From the NCBI GenBank assembly GCA_009920225.1, contig RGAJ01000084.1, positions 1-7,323 on the forward strand: a stretch of DNA of 7,323 nt. The letters are read 5' to 3'. This DNA is from Paracoccaceae bacterium. Lineage in GTDB: Bacteria; Pseudomonadota; Alphaproteobacteria; Rhodobacterales; Rhodobacteraceae. This document shows positions 1-6,935 of the stretch, piece by piece. A program made the position numbers and the translations under genes. Below the pieces are notes generated by a model. That model was not told the origin of the DNA. It worked only from the letters and a program-made list of their open reading frames with translations, and did not search any database. Position 1 is the stretch's first letter, and every line of letters begins with the position of its first letter.

Positions 1-1216
1 GCCCACCGCGGTTATCGATATCAAACACGGTCATGTCTTTGGATTTCGTGTTGTTTGATCCAGATAGATCCGCAGATCCACCAACGGTTTCTTGCATCAC
101 GGGATTGATCACATTCAGCGTCAATTCAGAAGATTTGCGTGTTGCGTGTTTTGGCGCAGTCTCGGACATTTCTTTTTTGAATTTCCGAATGACAGATGCC
201 AATTTCTTTGGTGCTTCAAACGCATAGGCGCGGTTGAATTCGTTTTGTTTGTTTTCGGACAGGCTTGCGAAACGCTCATTCCATTCTGCGCGATCTGCTG
301 CGCCACGTGCACCAATCGCTGCCCATTGTTTTTGCACATCCGCAGGCACGTCAAAGGCAACATTGGCAACGCCATAGGCCGCTTTGGTCTCTGCGATCAA
401 TGTGGCATCGGTCAATGCGCCGTGGCCTTTTGATGTGTCTTGGGCAGAAGACCCCAAGGCAATATGTGTTTTGCACGCAATCATTGACGGTTTTTTCGAT
501 TTCTTTGCCGCGTCAAGTGCGGCATCAATCGCGACAGGATCGTGACCGTCGATCTCTTGGACATGCCAACCGGATGCCTTGAAACGTTGGACTTGATCTG
601 TGCGATCTGCCAAATCAACTGTTCCGTCGATGGTGATGTTGTTGTTATCCCATAGAACGATCAGTTTGCCCAATTCGTGGCGCCCGGCAAGGCCGATGGC
701 CTCTTGGCTGATGCCTTCCATCAAACATCCGTCACCGGCGATGACATATGTGAAATGGTCCACAATCTTTTTACCATAGCGCGCGCGCTGGATTTCTTCG
801 GCCATCGCAAAGCCAACCGCATTTGCGATCCCTTGGCCCAAAGGACCTGTGGTCGTTTCAATCGCATCAGACAAAAAGTTTTCTGGATGACCCGCAGTTT
901 TTGCGCCCATTTGGCGGAAATTCTTGATCTCTTCGATTGGGAAATCTTTGTATCCGGTGAGATGCAGCAAAGAATACAGCAACATCGATCCATGACCCGC
1001 TGACAAGATAAAGCGATCACGATCTGGCCATGTCGGACAAGAGGCGTCAAACTTCATGTGCTTTTCGAACAAAACGGTCGCAACATCGGCCATGCCCATT
1101 GCCATACCAGAGTGTCCAGAATTTGCAGCAGCGACAGCATCAAGTGTCAGCGTGCGGATGGCCGCCGCTTTTGCCCAATGTTCGGGATTGGCGGAACGAA
1201 GTGCTTTTATATCCAT
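1..1216 (-). CDS. tkt: Transketolase, N-terminal 405 residues (runs off the left edge)
   Basis: Transketolase is a cytosolic thiamine-diphosphate enzyme that moves two-carbon ketol units between sugar phosphates in the pentose phosphate pathway (and the Calvin cycle where present). The reverse-strand translation shows the full pyrophosphate-binding domain: the SGHSGM motif (His35), SAGHGSMLLY (His75), AGHPE (His110), the ThDP/metal motif GDGCLMEG (161-168) followed by DNNN (190-193), and KGHG (His265). The start of the pyrimidine domain follows, with GGSADLSGSN near the window edge. Family members have about 660-670 residues, so roughly the last 40% lies outside. The start at 1216 is supported by AAAGGA (1228-1233 on the complement) ten bases upstream and by the usual N-terminus. 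It is divergent from the coiled-coil/zapA operon across 176 bp. One small oddity is Ala39, where many homologues have Pro (GHxGMPMG). The family assignment is very secure. Confidence 0.97.
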   Translation of the reverse strand, partial: MDIKALRSANPEHWAKAAAIRTLTLDAVAAANSGHSGMAMGMADVATVLFEKHMKFDASCPTWPDRDRFILSAGHGSMLLYSLLHLTGYKDFPIEEIKNFRQMGAKTAGHPENFLSDAIETTTGPLGQGIANAVGFAMAEEIQRARYGKKIVDHFTYVIAGDGCLMEGISQEAIGLAGRHELGKLIVLWDNNNITIDGTVDLADRTDQVQRFKASGWHVQEIDGHDPVAIDAALDAAKKSKKPSMIACKTHIALGSSAQDTSKGHGALTDATLIAETKAAYGVANVAFDVPADVQKQWAAIGARGAADRAEWNERFASLSENKQNEFNRAYAFEAPKKLASVIRKFKKEMSETAPKHATRKSSELTLNVINPVMQETVGGSADLSGSNNTKSKDMTVFDIDNRGG

Positions 1217-1392
1217 GATCGGATGGGTCCTTTATTAAAAGATGTTACGCGACCAATACCAATAACGCGCCGAAGATCAAGCATAAGCACGAAAATCTGC
1301 CGATGGGGGCGCATTTTTTAATTTATTTGGCTAAACTAATGAAAAAAGCGTGGGACATTGATTCGTCTCATAAGAGCAGCAAAGGACTTAGT

Positions 1393-1683
1393 ATGGAACA
1401 GATTGAGGAAATCGAACGTCGCATTTCCATGGCGTTGGACAAGATCGCCGCGGGATTGGACGGGGCAATGTCACAACCTGAACCAATTGACGATGCCCAT
1501 GGCGAGACAGAGGAAGTGATGGCTCTACGTGCCGAAAACGAACGCCTTGCCGCGCAGGTTGCGGGGCTTCAATCGGAATTGACGCAGGCGCAGGCAGATC
1601 GCGATGAACAGACCGCGCAGGTTCAAAAACTCTATGAGAAACTTGCCGATGCGTTGAACGCATCCGACGCGGAGGATGCATAA
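1393..1683 (+). CDS. Small coiled-coil protein upstream of zapA (ZauP-like candidate)
   Basis: A 96-residue acidic, almost wholly helical protein. A short amphipathic N-terminal helix (EQIEEIERRISMALDKIAAG) is followed by a Pro/Asp-rich linker near residues 33-42. A long leucine/alanine heptad stretch (about 45-90: LRAENERLAAQVAGLQ and onward) should form a coiled coil. I chose the ATG at 1393 because AAAGGA at 1381-1386 sits six bases upstream; the in-frame ATG at 1303 has no such site and would add a non-conserved tail. The stop overlaps the zapA start (TAATG), which implies translational coupling. Caulobacter encodes a coiled-coil partner of ZapA, ZauP, in an operon immediately upstream of zapA. 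Position, size and coiled-coil character fit that role in focusing the Z-ring, but this rests on context, since coiled coils give little sequence-specific evidence. A generic ZapB-like protein is the alternative. Confidence 0.85.
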   Translation: MEQIEEIERRISMALDKIAAGLDGAMSQPEPIDDAHGETEEVMALRAENERLAAQVAGLQSELTQAQADRDEQTAQVQKLYEKLADALNASDAEDA

Positions 1684-2063
1684 TGCCTGAAGTAACAATC
1701 CATATCGGTGGTCGCGCCTTTGAAGTTGCCTGCCAAGAGGGTGAAGAACATTTTCTGCATTCAGCCGCAAAAATGTTGGATGACGAAGCCCAAGCGCTTG
1801 CCGCGCAAATTGGTCGCTTGCCCGAAACCCGCATGTTGTTGATGGCGGGCCTCTTATTGGCGGACAAAACCGCGGCGGGCCAAGACCGCATCGCAGAGGT
1901 CGAAGCGGATTTGGCAAAAGCACACCAAGAGATTGAGACGCTCAAATCATCCGGCACGGCTGAGCCGAAAATCGTCGAAGTTGACGTGATCCCACCGCAT
2001 GTGACCGACAGCCTATCGGCACTTGCCGATCGCGCAGAGGCATTGGCGGATAAAATTGGCTAA
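1683..2063 (+). CDS. zapA: Cell division protein ZapA
   Basis: ZapA is a small cytosolic protein that binds FtsZ filaments and promotes their bundling at the division site. The 126-residue product has the family layout. The N-terminal globular head is a beta-strand pair carrying VTIHIGGRAFEVAC (4-17), then EGEEHFLHSAAKMLDDEAQAL (19-39), with the typical RMLLMAGLLLADK helix (50-62). A helical, coiled-coil-prone C-terminus (about 66-90) would mediate dimer-tetramer assembly. A Pro-containing tail (IPPHVTDSLSALADRAEALAD) makes it somewhat longer than the 109-residue E. coli protein, as is common in alphaproteobacteria. It is the second gene of a two-gene operon; its ATG overlaps the preceding stop by one base, so it is probably translated by coupling. 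A hairpin terminator begins eight bases past its stop. Confidence 0.93.
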   Translation: MPEVTIHIGGRAFEVACQEGEEHFLHSAAKMLDDEAQALAAQIGRLPETRMLLMAGLLLADKTAAGQDRIAEVEADLAKAHQEIETLKSSGTAEPKIVEVDVIPPHVTDSLSALADRAEALADKIG

Positions 2064-2070
2064 GCACAAC

Positions 2071-2097
2071 GGGACAAAGCGCGAAAGCGCTTTGCCC
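2071..2097. terminator. Hairpin between convergent zapA and ocd, probably bidirectional
   Basis: GGGACAAAGCGC (2071-2082), loop GAAA (2083-2086), GCGCTTTGCCC (2087-2097). Eight perfect pairs close a GNRA tetraloop, and three more G-C pairs form below a single bulged A (2074). It lies between two convergent genes, and its last base is the final base of the ocd stop codon. No U-tract follows in either direction, so termination may be imperfect or Rho-assisted. The hairpin could equally act as a 3'-end stabiliser. Confidence 0.7.
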
Positions 2098-3149
2098 TAG
2101 GATGCTTTGGATCGCAAAACCATCCCAAACAGATCGCGCGGATCATCTGGGTCCGCCAACATGTCCAGATCGATAAAATGGGCGTGATCCCTGATTTGAT
2201 CGCGGATAAAGCGTAGGGCCGAAAAATCCTCAATCGCGAAACCGACGCTATCAAAAAGCGTGATTTGACGGTTATCAACACGGCCTTGGGTTTCGCCCAA
2301 AATAACCTGCCACAATTCGGTCACGGGGTGATCTGGGTCCAATTGTTGAATTTCGCCTTCGATCCGCGTTTGTTCGGGGTATTCGACAAAAATCGACGAC
2401 CGCAACAAAATATTGCGTTGTAATTCTGTCTTGCCGGGGCAATCGCCACCAATCGCGTTGATATGGACACCCGCACCGACCATATTATCGGTCAAGATGG
2501 TGGCATATTGTTTGTCAGCGGTGCAGGTGGTGATGATCTCGGCACCTTCAATCGCGGCCTCTGGCGTTGTGCAGGCGATAACGTTCAATCCGCGCCCCGC
2601 CAAATTGCGCGCCGCTTTTTGCGTGGCGCGGGCGTCGATGTCATAGAGACGCACGGTGTCGATGCCACAGACCGCTTGGAACGCCAAACATTGAAATTCA
2701 CTTTGCGCGCCGTTGCCGATCATAGCCATGGTTTTGGCGCCCTTCGGGGCCAGATGTTTTGCAACCATTGCCGATGTTGCCGCCGTACGTAATGCGGTCA
2801 ACAGGGTCATTTCGGAAAGCAACACGGGATAGCCCGTGTATACATCCGCCAAAAGCCCAAAGGCCGTGACAGTTTGCAACCCTTCTTTGGTGTTTTTGGG
2901 GTGCCCGTTGACGTATTTGAACCCATAGGTCTGCCCATCGGATGTGGGCATTAATTCGATGACGCCGTCCTCTGAATGGCTTGCCACGCGGGGGGTTTTG
3001 TCGAACTGAGGCCAGCGTTTGAAATCCTGTTCGATATACTCTGCAAGCCCTTTCAACATGGTTTCGATGCCAATGTCATTGATCAGCTGCAACATGTGAT
3101 CCACAGAAACAAAGGGAACCAAAGCTTTGTCAGACGGGGTAAGTGTCAT
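2097..3149 (-). CDS. ocd: Ornithine cyclodeaminase
   Basis: This NAD-dependent cytosolic enzyme converts L-ornithine to L-proline and ammonia; it belongs to the OCD/mu-crystallin family. Counting from the ATG at 3152 (351 residues), the sequence shows Arg55 (TPRVASHS), Lys79 in GFKYVNGHP, Arg122 (ALRTAA), the dinucleotide-binding GNGAQSEFQ (146-154) with the acidic YDID at its beta-2 end, and Asp237 in NAIGGDCPGKTEL. These match the active-site Arg45, Lys69, Arg112 and catalytic Asp228 of the Pseudomonas putida enzyme with a constant offset of 9-10, so true OCD activity is likelier than alanine dehydrogenase or ketimine reductase. Two adjacent ATGs exist (3152 and 3149). GAGGA (3154-3158) is only one base from the first and four from the second, so I chose 3149 (350 residues). 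It is the second gene of the arginase operon, nine bases after the arginase stop. Confidence 0.95.
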   Translation of the reverse strand: MTLTPSDKALVPFVSVDHMLQLINDIGIETMLKGLAEYIEQDFKRWPQFDKTPRVASHSEDGVIELMPTSDGQTYGFKYVNGHPKNTKEGLQTVTAFGLLADVYTGYPVLLSEMTLLTALRTAATSAMVAKHLAPKGAKTMAMIGNGAQSEFQCLAFQAVCGIDTVRLYDIDARATQKAARNLAGRGLNVIACTTPEAAIEGAEIITTCTADKQYATILTDNMVGAGVHINAIGGDCPGKTELQRNILLRSSIFVEYPEQTRIEGEIQQLDPDHPVTELWQVILGETQGRVDNRQITLFDSVGFAIEDFSALRFIRDQIRDHAHFIDLDMLADPDDPRDLFGMVLRSKAS

Positions 3150-3158
3150 CATATCCTC

Positions 3159-4088
3159 TTAGGAAAAAAATTGTTGTGTGGGACGGTCGAAAACCTGCCG
3201 ACCCATGGCAGATGCGGCCAAATCGACCATCACCTGTGCGGTGCGTCCGCGTTCATCCAAAAACGGATTTAATTCGACCAAATCAAGCGATGTCATCAGA
3301 CCGCTGTCATGCAACAGTTCCATCACCAGATGCGCCTCGCGCAGGGTGGCACCGCCCGGAACGGTGGTGCCGACAGCAGGTGCGATTGCAGGGTCTAGGA
3401 AATCAACATCCAAAGACACATGCAGCATCCCGTTTGCATCGCGCACCTGTTTGAGAAACGCTTTCAAAGGGGCGGCGATCCCGTTTTCATCGATCGCGCG
3501 CATATCGTGATATTGAATGCCGCTGCGTTGCAGTGCCTCGCGTTCGGCATCATCGACCGACCGCAGCCCGAGGATACAGATGTGTTCTTGGGGCAGGGGT
3601 GTCGGGATCGCGGGGAAATTCACAAACCCGTCGCGCCCCGTCAAATAGGCCAAAGGTGTGCCGTGTAAATTGCCGCTTTGGGTTGACTGCGGTGTATGAA
3701 AATCGCTGTGCGCATCCAGCCACAATACAAATAACGGTCGATCTTGCCGCTGTGCATGTCGCATCGCCGCCAAGCCAGAGCCCAGTGCAAGCGCATGATC
3801 ACCGCCCAAAAAGATTGGCATTCCTTGGTCAAACGCTTGAACGCCCGCATCGGCCAAGGCCGCGGTCCACCCTATGGTGAGACCTGCTTCGTTCAGGTGC
3901 TTGGGCAGGCCATCGGTGGGCTGTGCTATGGCGACGATATTGCCCATGTCGATCACCTTGTGACCCAAACGTTCCAACGCAGGTGCAAGACGCGCCGTGC
4001 GATACGCATCTGGCCCCATGACACATCCCTTTCGTGCTTTGCCGCTGTCGACAGGCGCACCAACCAAAATGACGGTTTTATTTTCCAT
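3159..4088 (-). CDS. rocF: Arginase
   Basis: Arginase hydrolyses L-arginine to L-ornithine and urea using a binuclear manganese centre. The 309-residue product carries all the ureohydrolase signatures. They are GGDHALALG (His98), WLDAHSDFHTP (Asp125, His127, Asp129), SGNLHGTP (His142, equivalent to the catalytic His141 of rat arginase I), SLDVDFLDPAIAPAVG (Asp227, Asp229) and DLVELNP (Glu272, equivalent to Glu277). The Asn-Leu-His-Gly loop and overall length support arginase over agmatinase or formiminoglutamase. The start at 4088 has AGGA nine bases upstream. The next gene, ornithine cyclodeaminase, takes the product ornithine on to proline, and an Lrp-type regulator diverges upstream. The same arginase/OCD pairing in Agrobacterium and Brucella is called arcA/arcB. 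The usual role is use of arginine as nitrogen and carbon source. Confidence 0.95.
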   Translation of the reverse strand: MENKTVILVGAPVDSGKARKGCVMGPDAYRTARLAPALERLGHKVIDMGNIVAIAQPTDGLPKHLNEAGLTIGWTAALADAGVQAFDQGMPIFLGGDHALALGSGLAAMRHAQRQDRPLFVLWLDAHSDFHTPQSTQSGNLHGTPLAYLTGRDGFVNFPAIPTPLPQEHICILGLRSVDDAEREALQRSGIQYHDMRAIDENGIAAPLKAFLKQVRDANGMLHVSLDVDFLDPAIAPAVGTTVPGGATLREAHLVMELLHDSGLMTSLDLVELNPFLDERGRTAQVMVDLAASAMGRQVFDRPTQQFFS

Positions 4089-4141
4089 CTAAAACGATCC
4101 TGAATCTTTGCGCCCGCTTGGGCCTTGCATCAGATATCCCT

Positions 4142-4170
4142 TTGATTTGTGCAAAAAAACACCTTACATT
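4142..4170 (+). promoter_or_regulatory. Possible sigma-70 promoter of the lrp-type gene
   Basis: TTGATT (4142-4147) and TACATT (4165-4170) are separated by 17 bases, each matching the consensus hexamers at four of six positions. Transcription would begin near 4177, about 50 bases before the ATG at 4225. The -10 box would lie inside the left operator half-site, which suits autorepression. Matches of this quality also arise by chance in A+T-rich spacers. Confidence 0.3.
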
Positions 4171-4205
4171 TTGTACGAAATGTGTAAAAATATCCGAAAT
4201 GTTAA
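4164..4205. promoter_or_regulatory. Operator-like cluster of three half-sites between arginase and the Lrp-type regulator
   Basis: Three copies of a similar word occur in 42 bases: CAAAATGTAA on the minus strand (4173-4164), CGAAATGTGTAA (4176-4187) and CGAAATGTTAA (4195-4205). The first two form the dyad ACATTTTGTACGAAATGT (4166-4183), symmetric at eight of nine position pairs and centred on GTAC. The third is a direct repeat 19 bases further, about two helical turns. Lrp/AsnC proteins typically bind such phased, imperfect dyads. The location in the divergent spacer points to autoregulation plus control of arginase/ocd. Binding by this particular regulator is inference. Confidence 0.6.
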
Positions 4206-4224
4206 CAGTGAGTTCCGAATTGAC

Positions 4225-4653
4225 ATGGTAAATACGTTAGACGAACGTTTGATTTCTGCCTTGCGCCACGATGCGCGGGCCTCTTTGTCGGATCTGTCGA
4301 TTGCGCTGAATGTGTCGCGCACAACCGTGCGGTCGCGGATTGAAAAGCTACAGCAGAACGGAACGATTTTGGGGTTCAGTGTTGTCTTGAAAGACACGAC
4401 GAAACAAGATCCGGTGCGCGGCATGATGATGATTTGCGTCGAAGGGCGGGGCACAGATCGTGTCGTGCGCCAAATCAACGGTATGACCGAAGTGCGCGCG
4501 CTTCATTCGACCAACGGGAAATGGGATTTGATCGCAGAAATCGGCACAACCACCTTGGACGAATTCGATACGGTTTTGGGCAAAATTCGCAAGATCGAAG
4601 GCGTGGTCAGCAGCGAAACCAACCTGTTACTCGCAACCAAAAAATCGGGATAA
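4225..4653 (+). CDS. Lrp/AsnC-family transcriptional regulator
   Basis: A 142-residue DNA-binding regulator. The N-terminus is the AsnC-type helix-turn-helix: LDERLISALRHDARASLSDL (5-24), then the turn and recognition helix ALNVSRTTVRSRIEKLQQNG (27-46) and the typical IxGFSVVL transition (48-55). The RAM/effector domain fills residues 65-135, with TEVRALHSTNGKWDLIAEI (88-106) and the GVVSSETNLLLA end. The frame is open back to 4108 with further ATGs, but the family N-terminus fits only 4225, and the extension would run through the operator-like repeats. No strong Shine-Dalgarno is visible. It diverges from arginase/ocd, the arrangement expected of a dedicated activator sensing arginine or ornithine (compare the Lrp-type regulators of arginase operons in other alphaproteobacteria). 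The effector is inferred from context. Confidence 0.92.
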   Translation: MVNTLDERLISALRHDARASLSDLSIALNVSRTTVRSRIEKLQQNGTILGFSVVLKDTTKQDPVRGMMMICVEGRGTDRVVRQINGMTEVRALHSTNGKWDLIAEIGTTTLDEFDTVLGKIRKIEGVVSSETNLLLATKKSG

Positions 4654-4654
4654 A

Positions 4655-5119
4655 TCAGGCGCGCGCGCGGCGGGCTGCAATGAACCAAAGGGCGACAAGG
4701 CCCAATGAAATCAACATGTTCCATCCCGCCATTGAAATGCCAAACAGATCCCACGCGATTTCATCACAGCGCACCACAGGCGCATTCATGATCTGCGCCA
4801 ATAGATCATCGGTACTGAGCCCGCCAATCGGTGCAGAGGTACAGGTTGTCGGACCTTCCCAGTATTTCAATTCAACACCGGCGTGATAGCCCCCCAACCC
4901 AGCCGACACGAAGGCCGCAATCGCGCCCAGAAACATCACGACAGGCTTGGGATTGATCCAGACCAATATACCAACACAGGCTGCGGCCACATGGGCATAA
5001 CGTTGCCAATAGCACATTTTACAGGGTGGAAGATCGCCAATATATTGAAAGCCCAACGCCCCGATCAACATCGCAACAGATCCGAAGGCCGCGATCAATC
5101 CAATCTGTTTTGCGTTCAT
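4655..5119 (-). CDS. dsbB: Disulfide bond formation protein DsbB
   Basis: DsbB is an inner-membrane oxidase that reoxidises periplasmic DsbA and passes the electrons to quinones. The 154-residue product has four predicted membrane segments (about 5-25, 41-58, 60-79 and 130-149). Its redox pairs are Cys33-Cys36 (PPCKMCYWQRYAH, first periplasmic loop) and Cys93/Cys118 (TTCTSAP and VVRCDE, second loop), followed by the family signature WDLFGISMAGWN (123-134). Arg40, in the quinone-site region, is present. I start at 5119 because that ATG overlaps the upstream DedA-like stop as ATGA; the longer in-frame start at 5179 would read inside the upstream gene and add a non-family tail. The stop lies one base from the convergent lrp-type gene's stop. 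No dsbA is present in the window. Confidence 0.93.
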   Translation of the reverse strand: MNAKQIGLIAAFGSVAMLIGALGFQYIGDLPPCKMCYWQRYAHVAAACVGILVWINPKPVVMFLGAIAAFVSAGLGGYHAGVELKYWEGPTTCTSAPIGGLSTDDLLAQIMNAPVVRCDEIAWDLFGISMAGWNMLISLGLVALWFIAARRARA

Positions 5120-5694
5120 AAGTAACGGACCCCCATAAATCCACCAAGCAAGACAACGATACCTGCCAATGCAACCCACCCTAGGTATTTTTCAATAAAG
5201 ACCCGCACCGACGGGCCGAATTTCCAAAGCAGTGCCGCGACCAAGAAGAATCGTGCAGACCGCGCCAAAATCGCACTGCCGATGAACAAAGGTAAAGGCA
5301 TGGCCGTCGCGCCTGACAGGATTGTGATCACTTTGAACGGAAATGGTGTCAGACCGGCGGTTAAAACGGTCCAAAATCCAGCATCGTTAAAGCGGGTGGC
5401 AAATTCGGCCATGGCGTCAGCCTTGCCCATCGCGACCAGGACAGGTTCCCCGATAGTGTCAAAGGCAAAGGCGCCAATCATATATCCGGCAAGCCCCCCG
5501 AGCACGGAAAACACGGTTGCAATCAGGGCAAAGAACCATGCCCGCCTTGGGGCGGCAATGATCATGGGAATCAACAACACATCAGGGGGAATCGGAAAAA
5601 TCGATGCTTCGATAAAAGCAATCGCCGCAAGCGCATAGACCGCTTTTGGATGTTCGGCCAAGGACATTGTCCAATTGTAGAGCGCACGGATCAT
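5116..5694 (-). CDS. DedA/YqaA-family inner-membrane protein (SNARE-associated/VTT domain)
   Basis: A 192-residue polytopic membrane protein of the DedA superfamily (YqaA-like branch), a group linked to transport or flipping of lipid carriers and to membrane homeostasis. Visible family features are FIEASIFPIPPDVLL (27-41) with an acidic residue in the first re-entrant region, the glycine-rich GGLAGYMIG (66-74), TPFPFKVITILSG (116-128) as the second re-entrant region, and ARSARFF (144-150) with its arginines. A C-terminal hydrophobic segment spans about 172-188. The start at 5694 has AGG nine bases upstream. It is the first gene of a leftward pair; its TGA overlaps the dsbB ATG, so the two are translationally coupled. 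The substrate cannot be told from sequence. Confidence is high for the family and low for the precise role. Confidence 0.88.
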   Translation of the reverse strand: MIRALYNWTMSLAEHPKAVYALAAIAFIEASIFPIPPDVLLIPMIIAAPRRAWFFALIATVFSVLGGLAGYMIGAFAFDTIGEPVLVAMGKADAMAEFATRFNDAGFWTVLTAGLTPFPFKVITILSGATAMPLPLFIGSAILARSARFFLVAALLWKFGPSVRVFIEKYLGWVALAGIVVLLGGFMGVRYL

Positions 5695-5804
5695 TAAATT
5701 TTACCTATTTTGTTTGGGTTTGAAAAAACATGCAAAACTTTGTTGGTCAAGTGCACTTTTCCCTCTGGACGTTCCGAAAAACACGCGTTAAACACCCGTT
5801 CAGT

Positions 5805-5890
<86 letters not shown>

Positions 5891-5948
5891 ACTCATCTCA
5901 GACATCTTACTGATATTCCTTTGTTATTCACTATCAAAGGGCATCACC

Positions 5949-6935
5949 ATGTCACACATTCAGTACACACTCTTTCGTTCTGGTACCTATTATTACAATC
6001 GCCGTGTGCCACACCATGCGGTGAGAATCTACGGTAGCCACATCAGGCAAGCACTATCATCATGTCCTGTTGAGGCAGAAGCATATGCAACTCGTCTTAG
6101 TGATGTACTTGAGGCTTCGTGGGCTTCACCGAACAACACAACACCCATCAATATACCTGCTGTCTTGGATAGCTTTAAGCCAAAGTCCTACCTTCTATCA
6201 GAGATGGCTGATGAATACTTATCTCTTCGTAAGATTGAACTAACACCCCCAAGAGTAGCCCTAGAAACCTTTATCAGCCTTGCTGGGGATCGTGATGTGG
6301 TCACTTACACAAGAGATGATGCCAAGATGTTTGTCGTTCAACTACAGAAGCAAGGAAACAAAACAGCAACGATCAGGCGTAGGATCAACTGCATCTCAGC
6401 AATTCTAAACTATGCTTATGCGGAACTTGATGTGGACAAGAGAAACCCCTTTAGTCGTTTGTTCATTAAGGGCGAGGGTCAGGATGCCCACAGACGTGGG
6501 ACCTTTACACTAGAACTACTCAGGCAAGGTTATGACTACGCATTGTCTTCTGGATCACAGATCAAACTTCTGATGCCACTACTTGGGGAGACTGGGTGTC
6601 GTTTAGCTGAGATTGTTGGCTTGGAGTTAGACGACATAGATATGCAGGATAGTATCATCCATATCCGTCCCAACCGCATCAGAAGGTTAAAGACACCAAG
6701 TAGCACAAGGACCTTACCACTCGTGGGTTATGCAAAAGAGGCAATGGAATTGGCCTTACAAGAAGCAGACGATCAGTATCTCTTTCCACGTTATATCAAA
6801 GATGGGGCCTGTCGTGCCACACACGCCTTTAATGCGCTGGGCAAGTGGCTAAAGAAGGATTTCGGTCTGACAGCACACAGCCTCAGACATACGTTCAGGG
6901 ACCGTCTCAGAGCCTCTGGATTCCATTTAAATTGA
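5949..6935 (+). CDS. Tyrosine recombinase (phage/island integrase), C-terminally truncated, probably inactive
   Basis: A 328-residue remnant of a site-specific integrase. The N-terminus (IQYTLFRSGTYYYNRRVPHH) resembles the short beta-rich domain common in alphaproteobacterial island integrases. A SAM-like core-binding domain follows (about 80-170: LLSEMADEYLSLRK, then TATIRRRINCISAILNYA). The catalytic domain has Arg218 (GETGCRLAEIVGLEL), Lys248 (RLKTPSSTRTLPL) and His310-x-x-Arg313 (AHSLRHTFRDRLR). The reading then ends at RASGFHLN-stop. The last catalytic His/Trp and the nucleophilic Tyr, normally about 20-40 residues after HxxR, are missing and do not appear in the other forward frames downstream. 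About 50-60 residues have been lost. The start at 5949 has AAAGGG (5936-5941) seven bases upstream. Base composition and codon use are A+T-richer than the core genes, consistent with transfer. It could be classed as a pseudogene. Confidence 0.88.
   Translation: MSHIQYTLFRSGTYYYNRRVPHHAVRIYGSHIRQALSSCPVEAEAYATRLSDVLEASWASPNNTTPINIPAVLDSFKPKSYLLSEMADEYLSLRKIELTPPRVALETFISLAGDRDVVTYTRDDAKMFVVQLQKQGNKTATIRRRINCISAILNYAYAELDVDKRNPFSRLFIKGEGQDAHRRGTFTLELLRQGYDYALSSGSQIKLLMPLLGETGCRLAEIVGLELDDIDMQDSIIHIRPNRIRRLKTPSSTRTLPLVGYAKEAMELALQEADDQYLFPRYIKDGACRATHAFNALGKWLKKDFGLTAHSLRHTFRDRLRASGFHLN

Noticed and set aside
1266..1320. Possible hairpin GCGCC...GGCGC followed by a T-run upstream of the coiled-coil gene
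   Set aside because: Only five pairs with a loop of about 35 bases; not a credible attenuator or terminator. I also saw no convincing -35/-10 pair in this divergent spacer.
1388..1957. 189-residue reverse frame opposite the coiled-coil gene and zapA
   Set aside because: Arg/Pro/Ser-rich shadow of two recognisable genes on the other strand, with no family signature.
2064..2096. 6S RNA, which often lies downstream of zapA in proteobacteria
   Set aside because: Only 33 bases separate zapA from the ocd stop, filled by the terminator hairpin; there is no room for the roughly 150-base 6S RNA.
6915..6930. TGGATTC at the integrase break matching the tRNA-Leu anticodon arm
   Set aside because: Only seven bases are shared and it is the wrong part of the tRNA for an att core; best explained as chance.
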